Below are positions 6,595-12,841 of a stretch of 15,980 bases of DNA, one piece after another (position 1 is the stretch's first letter; each line of letters starts with the position of its first letter). The stretch is from CAVQFC01 sp036497895 (GTDB taxonomy: Bacteria > Acidobacteriota > Vicinamibacteria > Vicinamibacterales > CAVVIG01), in NCBI GenBank assembly GCA_036497895.1, contig DASXIR010000141.1, forward strand, positions 1 to 15,980, written 5' to 3'. Both the position numbers and the translations under genes were made by a program. The notes below the pieces were generated by a model that was not told where the DNA came from, searched no databases, and saw nothing but the letters and a program-made list of their open reading frames with translations.

Positions 6595-7719
6595 TCATGG
6601 CTTGATCACGCCGATGTTGGCGATGGTGTCGCCCTTTTTCAGCGACGGCAGCGCCCGCACGAACAGGATGACGCCGGTGTCGGGAGCGGTGATCTCGGAG
6701 ACTTGTCGACCCAGATAATCCTTGACCACGCCGATGCGGTTGCCCTTGGTGACGTGCGCGTCGCGAGCGACCTCCGGATAGAACGTGCCCACCTGATCGG
6801 CCGAGACGGTCACCACGTTCTCGATCCACACCGGCTTCGCCACCGGCACAACCGCCTGACTGGTCATCTTGAGAAATCCCATCACCTTGAGCACGCCGTC
6901 GGTGAGCATCGTCACGTCGTTCATGTCCACCGGACCGGATCTGCCGGCTTCGGCGGTGAACGAAGCCTTGCCGCGGGTGGTCGCGGTGTTCTCGAGATAC
7001 CGCGACGCCTTTGGATCCTTCGGCCGATCCGAGATGATGATGTGGTCGAGGCCGAACGCGAGAATCATCTCGCGCGAAAGTGCATCCTGCCTGGCGTTTC
7101 CCGTCACGGTCCAGTAACTGTACGGCCGCAGATTCTCGTCGAGATCGCCGCCGTGCAGGTCGATCAGGTGGTCGCATTGATCGACGACTTCTTTCGTGAT
7201 CACGAACGACGCCCGATCGGTCTGGGTCCCGCTCATGTCGCCGGGATAACGGCTGTTCATGCTCTTGTTGTCGTTCGGGTTGACATGCGGAGTGAGCCTC
7301 TCGAACGACGGCACGTTGACGATGGGAACGAGGATCAGCGTGCCGGCCAGGCGGTCCATGTCGAATTTATGTTCGACCAGTTGTTGCACCGCGAGAATCG
7401 ACGCGTACTCGGTGCCGTGCGCGCCGGACATGACGGCGAGCACCGGACCCGGACGCGCGCCGTGGATCACCGCGACCGGGATGTCGTAGCCTGGGTCGAC
7501 TCCAGCCGGAACCGTGATGACGCCATAAGCCTTCTGTCCCCGCGCCGCTTTCGCCGTGCCAACGGTAAAGGTCGGATGCGCATCCTGCTGCACCGCACCA
7601 TTGTCATCGCCGCCCCTGTAGTGTCCGGCGTCAGCCGGACCCGTTGCGGCCGGACCCGATGCAGCCGGACCCGCTATGATCAGAAACCCGAGCGCCGCGG
7701 CGAAGGTCAGTGTCTTCAT
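6595..7719 (-). CDS. Secreted zinc deacylase, succinylglutamate desuccinylase/aspartoacylase (AstE/AspA) family
   Basis: 374 residues from ATG at 7719. An N-terminal signal peptide (MKTLTFAAALGFLIIAG) is followed by a pentapeptide repeat GPAAS-GPAAT-GPADA (17-31) and AGHYRGGDDNG, a linker encoded by a repeat element. The catalytic domain shows the M14-like zinc site: His101 and Glu104 in SGAHGTEY, and His189 in DLHGGD. The likely catalytic Glu257 lies in TAEAGRSG. The C-terminal beta domain (VTKGNRIGVVKDYLG, then ITAPDTGVILF) is typical of the family. It would remove an acyl group from an N-acyl amine or amide in the periplasm. It is the first gene of an operon with the TSUP transporter and DUF1634, which suggests hydrolysis followed by transport of the product. 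Exact substrate is unknown. Confidence 0.9.
   Translation of the reverse strand: MKTLTFAAALGFLIIAGPAASGPAATGPADAGHYRGGDDNGAVQQDAHPTFTVGTAKAARGQKAYGVITVPAGVDPGYDIPVAVIHGARPGPVLAVMSGAHGTEYASILAVQQLVEHKFDMDRLAGTLILVPIVNVPSFERLTPHVNPNDNKSMNSRYPGDMSGTQTDRASFVITKEVVDQCDHLIDLHGGDLDENLRPYSYWTVTGNARQDALSREMILAFGLDHIIISDRPKDPKASRYLENTATTRGKASFTAEAGRSGPVDMNDVTMLTDGVLKVMGFLKMTSQAVVPVAKPVWIENVVTVSADQVGTFYPEVARDAHVTKGNRIGVVKDYLGRQVSEITAPDTGVILFVRALPSLKKGDTIANIGVIKP
7623..7673. repeat. REP-like palindrome plus three 15-bp tandem repeats inside the deacylase gene
   Basis: A perfect 7-bp inverted repeat, GTCCGGC-GTCA-GCCGGAC (7623-7640), leads into GCCGGACCCG at 7634, 7649 and 7664, an exact 15-bp period. 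On the minus strand it is read in frame as the linker after the signal peptide (GPAAS/GPAAT/GPADA, then AGHYRG). The in-frame period of five codons has kept the gene open. Confidence 0.8.
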
Positions 7720-7722
7720 GCG

Positions 7723-7743
7723 GGAAACTTTACAACGGTTTCC
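7723..7743. promoter_or_regulatory. Inverted repeat in the divergent spacer
   Basis: GGAAAC (7723-7728) and GTTTCC (7738-7743) are separated by 9 nt. The repeat overlaps the candidate -35 of the aldehyde dehydrogenase promoter and lies just upstream of the deacylase start, so a regulator bound here could control both directions. No regulator gene is adjacent. Confidence 0.35.
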
Positions 7744-7758
7744 ACGGCTGCATATAGT
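7729..7758 (+). promoter_or_regulatory. Candidate sigma-70-type promoter for the 7775-13942 gene run
   Basis: TTTACA (7729-7734), an 18-nt spacer and TATAGT (7753-7758) resemble a vegetative promoter. Transcription would begin about 7765, leaving roughly 10 nt before the GTG at 7775. There is no Shine-Dalgarno, so the first gene may be translated from a nearly leaderless message. Confidence 0.5.
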
Positions 7759-7774
7759 TAGCGTTTGGTCTAAC

Positions 7775-9235
7775 GTGAAAACACACCTTCTCTACATCAA
7801 CGGAGAATTCGTCGCGCCGTCGGCGGCAGCGACCGTTGACGTCATCGATCCGTCCACCACCGACGTCATTGCCCGGGTGCCGGATGCCAACGCGGCCGAC
7901 GTGGACCGGGCGGTCAAAGCTGCGCGTGCAGCCTTCGACGAGGGTGCATGGAAAGACGCCACGGCGCAGGATCGCGGACGGGTGCTGTTCAAGCTCGCCG
8001 AAATCGTCAGGGCGCGTACAGACGAGCTGGCACTGCTGGAATCGCAGAACACCGGCAAACCCATCGTCGAAGCGGAATTTGATATCGCCGACGTGGCCAC
8101 CTGCTTCGAATACTACGGCGGGCTGGCGACGAAGATTCACGGAGAGGTGATTCCGGTCCCGGACAACGCCATGAGCCTGGCCCTGCGCGAGCCGATGGGC
8201 GTGGCCGGACAGATCATCCCGTGGAACTACCCGCTGTTGATGGCGGCCTGGAAGCTGGCGCCTGCGATCTGCGCCGGCTGCACGACGGTGCTGAAGCCGG
8301 CGGAACAAACGCCGCTGACGGTCCTCGAACTCGCGTCCAGCTTCGAGGAAGCCGGCCTCCCGCCCGGCGTCGTGAACATCGTCACCGGCGAAGGTCCGAC
8401 CGGGGCCGCGATCGTCGAGCACGCGGACGTCGACAAGATCGCGTTCACCGGCAGTGCGGAGGTCGGCAAGTCGATCATGCGCGCCGCCGCCGCGACGCTG
8501 AAGAAGGTCTCGCTCGAGCTCGGCGGCAAGTCGCCCAACATTTTTTTCGCCGACGCCGACTTCGAGGTGGCGGTTGAAGGTGCGCTCTTCGGCGTCTTCT
8601 TCAATCAGGGCGAGGTCTGCTCGGCCGGCAGCCGGATCCTGGTGCAGCGGTCGATCTACAAGCGGTTCCTCGACGCCATGGTCGAGAAGGCGAAGGCAAT
8701 CACGGTCGGACCGCCGCTCGATCGCGAGACGAAAATGGGCGCGCTCGTCAGCCGGGAACAATTCGACCGCGTGCGGATGTATCAGGAATTGGGCAAGAAG
8801 GAAGCGAAGGTCGCAACCGGCGGTGGCACGGCGGCAGTCGCATCACTCGGGCGCGGTTACTTCGTGCAACCGACGATCTTTTACGACGTCGATAATTCCG
8901 CGCGGATCGCACGCGAAGAGATCTTCGGGCCGGTGGCGAGCGTCATACCCTTCGACGACGAGGCGGAGGCGGTCCGAATCGCGAACGACACGTTTTACGG
9001 ACTCGCCGCCGCGGTGTGGACCCGCGACATCTTCCGCGCCATGCGCGTGGTCAAGAACCTGCGGGCCGGCATCGTCTGGGTGAACCACATGCAGCCGACC
9101 TACGTCGAAGCGCCATGGGGCGGCTACAAACAGAGCGGCATCGGCCGCGAACTCGGGAAATGGGGCGTCGAGGAGTACCTCAACGTCAAGCAGGTCTACA
9201 TCAATCTTTCTGAACAACCCATCGGTTGGTATTGA
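7775..9235 (+). CDS. NAD(P)-dependent aldehyde dehydrogenase (betaine-aldehyde-dehydrogenase-like)
   Basis: 486 residues from the GTG at 7775 (VKTHLLYINGEFV). The frame stays open back to 7676, but that would overlap the divergent gene and the promoter, and the family's usual N-terminus starts here. Motifs in order: Asn151 in IIPWNYPLL, KPAEQTP, FTGSAEVGK, the general base Glu248 in LELGGKSP, the nucleophile Cys282 in GEVCSAGSR, and EIFGPV. The C-terminal block is PWGGYKQSGIGRELG. All catalytic residues are present, and length matches the ~490-residue family. It oxidises an aldehyde to the acid in the cytoplasm. The sequence is closest in style to betaine/phenylacetaldehyde dehydrogenases, but substrate cannot be fixed. 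It is the first of six packed genes that end with a Rieske oxygenase. Confidence 0.94.
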   Translation: MKTHLLYINGEFVAPSAAATVDVIDPSTTDVIARVPDANAADVDRAVKAARAAFDEGAWKDATAQDRGRVLFKLAEIVRARTDELALLESQNTGKPIVEAEFDIADVATCFEYYGGLATKIHGEVIPVPDNAMSLALREPMGVAGQIIPWNYPLLMAAWKLAPAICAGCTTVLKPAEQTPLTVLELASSFEEAGLPPGVVNIVTGEGPTGAAIVEHADVDKIAFTGSAEVGKSIMRAAAATLKKVSLELGGKSPNIFFADADFEVAVEGALFGVFFNQGEVCSAGSRILVQRSIYKRFLDAMVEKAKAITVGPPLDRETKMGALVSREQFDRVRMYQELGKKEAKVATGGGTAAVASLGRGYFVQPTIFYDVDNSARIAREEIFGPVASVIPFDDEAEAVRIANDTFYGLAAAVWTRDIFRAMRVVKNLRAGIVWVNHMQPTYVEAPWGGYKQSGIGRELGKWGVEEYLNVKQVYINLSEQPIGWY

Positions 9236-9239
9236 GGAG
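9235..9239 (+). promoter_or_regulatory. Shine-Dalgarno of the DinB gene
   Basis: AGGAG is 7 nt before the ATG at 9247 and touches the stop of the preceding gene. It rules out the in-frame upstream start at 9226. Confidence 0.75.
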
Positions 9240-9246
9240 CACACAC

Positions 9247-9801
9247 ATGACTTACTACGGCGGCAAGGAACTGGCAGAAGCGTTTCGCACGGTGCGCAAC
9301 AACACGATTCAAATCGCGGAAGACATTCCGGAGAGCAAGTACGACTTCAAGCCGTCGTCAGACACCAGCTCGATCGGCGAGACGCTGAAACACATCGCGG
9401 TCAGCACCAGCTTCCAGGGAGACCTTCACGGCAAGAAAGTCACCGATATGAAGACCCTCAACTTCGGGGAAATCATGGAGGGCTTCAAGGCGGAACAGGC
9501 CAAGATGACGACCAAGGCGGAAATCATCGCCACGTTGAAGGCAAAAGGTGACGCCTTCGCATCCTTCCTCGAGGGACTGCCGGAATCGTTCCTGGCCGAA
9601 CAGGTGACGATGCCGCCGGGCGCGACGCCGGCGACCAAGAGCCGCTTCGAAATGCTGTTGTCGGCGAAGGAGCACGAAATGCACCATCGCGGCCAGTTGA
9701 TGACAATGGAACGGATGAACGGCATCGTGCCGCACATCACGCGCGCAGCGCAGGAACGTCAGGCCCGCATGATGGCCGCCGCCCAGACCGCCAAAGCCTG
9801 A
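9247..9801 (+). CDS. DinB family protein (putative metal-dependent hydrolase/transferase fold)
   Basis: 184 residues; start chosen by the strong AGGAG upstream. The protein is predicted all-alpha and fits the DinB/YfiT four-helix bundle. The three metal-binding histidines expected for the family are visible: His49 in ETLKHIAVS, and His143 and His147 in KEHEMHHRGQL. The KYDFKPSSDTSSIGETLKH block is typical of the group common in soil bacteria. Superfamily members include thiol-dependent (bacillithiol/mycothiol) enzymes, but most, including this one, have no known substrate. It lies 11 nt after the aldehyde dehydrogenase and 1 nt before the DUF2461 gene. Confidence 0.9.
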   Translation: MTYYGGKELAEAFRTVRNNTIQIAEDIPESKYDFKPSSDTSSIGETLKHIAVSTSFQGDLHGKKVTDMKTLNFGEIMEGFKAEQAKMTTKAEIIATLKAKGDAFASFLEGLPESFLAEQVTMPPGATPATKSRFEMLLSAKEHEMHHRGQLMTMERMNGIVPHITRAAQERQARMMAAAQTAKA

Positions 9802-9802
9802 G

Positions 9803-10486
9803 ATGGCCGCTGCGACGCCGCGATTCAGCGCCGACACGCTCAAGTTCCTGCGCTCGTTGAAGCGCAACAACCGGCGTGAATGGTTCAACGCGCATCGCGA
9901 CGACTACGAAGCGCACGTTCGCCAGCCGATGATCGCGATTATCGAACGGCTGGCGGACGATCTGCGCGCATTCGCGCCCGAGCACATCGCCAGCCCGAAG
10001 CTGTCGATGTTCCGGATTTATCGCGACACCCGGTTTTCCGAAAACAAGACACCCTACAAGACCCACGTCGCGGCCAGGTTCCCGACCCGTGGCTTGTTGA
10101 AGAATGAAGGCGGCGGCCTGTACTTCTCGGTCTCTCCGGAAGAATTCTGGATTGGCGGCGGCGTGTACAGTCCGCAGCCGCCGCAGCTGCTCGGCATTCG
10201 CCGGCACATTTCGGGTCACCTCAAACAGTTCCGCGCCATCGCCGAGTCGCCACGGTTCAAGAAGACGTTCGGCGGGTTGCAGGGCGAGCGCCTGCAGCGC
10301 GTGCCGCGCGGCTTCGCGAAGGACGATCCGGCGGCCGAATACCTGAAGATGAAACAGCTCTACGCCGGCGCCGAACATCCGCCGGCGATGGCGACCGGAC
10401 CGACGTTCTATCCGACGCTGCTGAACACCTTCCGGGAGGCCGTACCGCTGATCCGCTTTCTCAACGCGCCGGCTCTCAAAGGATGA
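9803..10486 (+). CDS. DUF2461 family protein
   Basis: 227 residues from ATG at 9803, one base after the DinB stop, so translation is probably coupled. It shows the family's conserved blocks: FLRSLKRNNRREWFNAHR (15-32), RIYRDTRFSENKTPYKTH (71-88) and YFSVSPEEFWIGGGVY (107-122). Length agrees with the family (about 220-230). There is no signal peptide or membrane helix, so it is cytoplasmic. The family has no established function. The arginine/lysine- and aromatic-rich conserved blocks suggest binding of an anionic ligand, which is speculation. Confidence 0.9.
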   Translation: MAAATPRFSADTLKFLRSLKRNNRREWFNAHRDDYEAHVRQPMIAIIERLADDLRAFAPEHIASPKLSMFRIYRDTRFSENKTPYKTHVAARFPTRGLLKNEGGGLYFSVSPEEFWIGGGVYSPQPPQLLGIRRHISGHLKQFRAIAESPRFKKTFGGLQGERLQRVPRGFAKDDPAAEYLKMKQLYAGAEHPPAMATGPTFYPTLLNTFREAVPLIRFLNAPALKG

Positions 10487-10504
10487 TGTGCCGATACTCG
10501 CGTC

Positions 10505-11650
10505 ATGAGCGAACCGGACGAACTGGACGCGCTCGTCACCGAACTGAACGCCGGCGCGCCGAGGACCAGTGGCGCCGATGCGCAGACCGCGCGGTTGCGT
10601 CTCTGGCTCGAACAGGTCGTCGCGCGGTCGGCAAGCGATCTGCTGCTGGTCGCCGGCTCCCCGCCGGCGTTGCGCATCGACGGTGCGGTCACGCCGCTTG
10701 GCGCCGGGTTCGGCGGTCCGCTTGGCAGCGAAGAGATAGACGATGCGGTGTCGCCGGCGCTGGCGCCTCATGCCCGGCGGCTCTTTCGCGAGACCGGCAT
10801 CGCCGACGGCTCGCTGAGAACCACCGACCTCGGACGGTTTCGGATCAATCTGCACCACGAACGCGGTCGGGTCGCGGCGGCGATCCGCCGGCTGCCGACC
10901 ACGGTACCGCGTTTCGCCACACTTGGACTGCCCGCGTCGATCGAGGCACTCACCCGCTTACCGCGTGGCCTGGTGCTGGTCGGCGGCCCCACCGGCTCCG
11001 GCAAAACCACCACACTCGCCGCGCTGGTCAACGAGATCAATCTCCGCGACGCACGGCACATCATCACCATCGAGGACCCGATCGAGTTCGAGCATCCGCA
11101 TCGCAAGTCGATCGTCGAACAGATCGAGATCGGCGTCGATGCTCCCGACTTCCCGACCGCGCTTCGCGCCGCCCTTCGCCAGGCGCCCGACGTGATCGTG
11201 GTCGGCGAAATGCGCGATCCCGAGACGATGCAGATCGCGGTCGCGGCGGGGGAAACCGGTCACCTGGTGTTTTCGAGCCTGCATACGACCGACGTGGCCA
11301 CCAGCGTCGCCCGCATCAGCGATTCGTTTCCGCTCGAAAAGCAGAACACCGTGCGGCAGGAGCTGGCGATGGCGTTATCGGCGGTGCTGACGCAGACCCT
11401 GCTGCCGAAGATCGGCGGCGGGCTGGTGCCGGCGGCGGAGTTGCTGATGGTCGGTTACGGCGCGCGGCAACACGTGCGGAAAAACAACCTGCAGCACCTG
11501 CATCAGGAGATCACGATCAGCCGCAGGCTCGGGTCGTTCACACTCGAGGAATCGCTGACTGAACTGGTCCGGCAGGGCGCAGTCGATCGCAAGGACGCGC
11601 TCGCCCGGGCAGTGCACGCCGACGAACTCGAACGCCTGCTCGGCGCGTGA
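10505..11650 (+). CDS. pilT: PilT-like type IV pilus retraction ATPase
   Basis: 381 residues from ATG at 10505, 18 nt after the DUF2461 stop, without a clear Shine-Dalgarno. The N-terminal domain has the PilT/PilU pattern ASDLLLVAGSPPALRIDG (43-60). The ATPase core is complete: Walker A GPTGSGKTT (161-169), Asp box IITIEDPIEF (187-196), Walker B VIVVGEMRD (230-238) and His box TGHLVFSSLHT (251-261). The later GYGARQHVRKNNLQHLHQEI corresponds to the region that in classical PilT reads AIRNLIRE..., and is diverged here. Such hexameric motors depolymerise pili for twitching. No other pilus gene is nearby, so it is an orphan motor, possibly a second copy. The symbol is given at family level only; PilU-type or unassigned PilT paralogue is possible. 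Confidence 0.88.
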   Translation: MSEPDELDALVTELNAGAPRTSGADAQTARLRLWLEQVVARSASDLLLVAGSPPALRIDGAVTPLGAGFGGPLGSEEIDDAVSPALAPHARRLFRETGIADGSLRTTDLGRFRINLHHERGRVAAAIRRLPTTVPRFATLGLPASIEALTRLPRGLVLVGGPTGSGKTTTLAALVNEINLRDARHIITIEDPIEFEHPHRKSIVEQIEIGVDAPDFPTALRAALRQAPDVIVVGEMRDPETMQIAVAAGETGHLVFSSLHTTDVATSVARISDSFPLEKQNTVRQELAMALSAVLTQTLLPKIGGGLVPAAELLMVGYGARQHVRKNNLQHLHQEITISRRLGSFTLEESLTELVRQGAVDRKDALARAVHADELERLLGA

Positions 11651-11669
11651 GTTGATCTACGCTACCACC

Positions 11670-12839
11670 ATGCTGTCCAGATGGTTTCGGCGCCTGGCGC
11701 CCTGCGCGCTGCTGTCGGCGATGCCCCTGTCGGCCGGGACCGTAGCGGCCCCGGCGTCAGCGCCGATTGCGTTCACCCGCGATACCGCGATGTGGCTGGC
11801 GACGCTGCCTCTGGGCTGCATCGACAAGTTGCAGGATCCGCCTCGCAGCCGTGGCTACGTCTACGAATCGACGATCGCGCTGAAGCCGAATTTCCAGAAG
11901 ACCCGCGCGTTCTACGGCTGCTTCGACTGGCATTCGTCGGTCAACTCCACCTGGACGCTGGTCAAGATTCTCCGCACTTATCCGGACCTGGCGGTCGCGC
12001 GCTTGATCAGGGAGAAGCTGAACGACCATCTCTCAGAGGACGCCATCAAGGGCGAGGTCGAGTTCTTCAAAGAGGAGGGCAACAGTTCGTTCGAGCGGCC
12101 GTATGGCTGGGTGTGGGCGCTGCGCCTGCAGGCCGAATTGAAGTCCTGGGACGATCCGGACGCGAAGAAATGGGCCGCGCATCTCACGCCGCTGACCGAT
12201 CTGTTTCTCGAGCGGACGCTGCCATATCTCAAGACGCTGGCCGAACCGATGCGCGTCGGCACCCACGCCAACACCGCCTACGCCTTGAAACTGCTGCACG
12301 AGTACGGAACCCTGAACCACAATCAGGCGCTGACCGATCTCGTGGTCGAACGCGGCCGAAAGTTTTTCGGGAGCGACTTCGGCTGCGCGCCGAACGTCGA
12401 ACTCTCGGGCTCAGACTTCTTCTCGCCATGCCTGGTCGAATCCGCCTTGATGGGTGCGATCATGCCGCCGGCCGAGTTCGCCACCTGGCTCGACCACTTC
12501 ATGCCGGCGCCGGACACGCCGGCGTTTCGATCGCTGCTCACCGTGAACATGGAGATGCCGGGCACGCCGGAGGAGCTGAAAAAAGCCGACATGCTCGGTG
12601 CGAAAGCCCATCTCGTCGGGCTCGGGGTCAGCCGCGCCCGCGCGTTCGAGGACATCGCCAATACGCTGCCGCCGTCGGATGCACGGGTGTCGACGTATCG
12701 CCAGGCCGGCGCCGCGCTCGCGCAGGTCAGCATCACGTCGATGTATGACGCCAGCTACGAGGGCACCCACTGGATCGCGACCTACATCGTCGACTATCTG
12801 GTCAGCCAGCGCGGCGGGCGCTCCACCGTCAGCCCGTAG
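11670..12839 (+). CDS. Secreted DUF2891 family protein
   Basis: 389 residues from ATG at 11670; a TTG at 11652 is in frame but adds only six residues before a good signal peptide (MLSRWFRRLAPCALLSAMPLSAG). The mature protein matches DUF2891 along its length, with FYGCFDWHSS (81-90), FERPYGWVWAL (141-151), RVGTHANTAYAL (195-206) and SGSDFFSPCLVE (246-257), and a final YEGTHW. The repeated His, Trp and acidic motifs in an all-helical protein suggest an (alpha/alpha) barrel enzyme, but no activity has been assigned to the family. It lies between the PilT-like gene and the Rieske oxygenase (2 nt gap). A near-palindrome sits within the signal-peptide end (11733-11755). Confidence 0.88.
   Translation: MLSRWFRRLAPCALLSAMPLSAGTVAAPASAPIAFTRDTAMWLATLPLGCIDKLQDPPRSRGYVYESTIALKPNFQKTRAFYGCFDWHSSVNSTWTLVKILRTYPDLAVARLIREKLNDHLSEDAIKGEVEFFKEEGNSSFERPYGWVWALRLQAELKSWDDPDAKKWAAHLTPLTDLFLERTLPYLKTLAEPMRVGTHANTAYALKLLHEYGTLNHNQALTDLVVERGRKFFGSDFGCAPNVELSGSDFFSPCLVESALMGAIMPPAEFATWLDHFMPAPDTPAFRSLLTVNMEMPGTPEELKKADMLGAKAHLVGLGVSRARAFEDIANTLPPSDARVSTYRQAGAALAQVSITSMYDASYEGTHWIATYIVDYLVSQRGGRSTVSP
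11733..11755. repeat. Near-palindrome in the DUF2891 signal-peptide region
   Basis: GCCGGGACC (11733-11741) and GGCCCCGGC (11747-11755) pair at 8 of 9 positions around GTAGC. The element is read in frame as residues ~22-29. It is flanked by GCCCCTGT upstream and shares CCGGCGTCAGC with the 7623 element. Confidence 0.4.
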
Positions 12840-12841
12840 CG

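Noticed and set aside
7634..7673. Short direct repeats considered as a CRISPR fragment
   Set aside because: The unit is 15 bp with 5-bp interspersed bases, in frame in a gene and lacking unique spacers.
7676..7774. N-terminal extension of the aldehyde dehydrogenase
   Set aside because: It would overlap the divergent deacylase gene and the promoter; the family N-terminus aligns with the GTG at 7775.
9737..10858. Minus-strand open frame spanning DinB, DUF2461 and PilT genes
   Set aside because: It crosses three real genes on the other strand and has no domain or plausible start.
10483..11562. Plus-strand open frame overlapping the PilT-like gene in another frame
   Set aside because: The translation is Arg-rich low-complexity sequence, while the alternative frame carries Walker A and B motifs.
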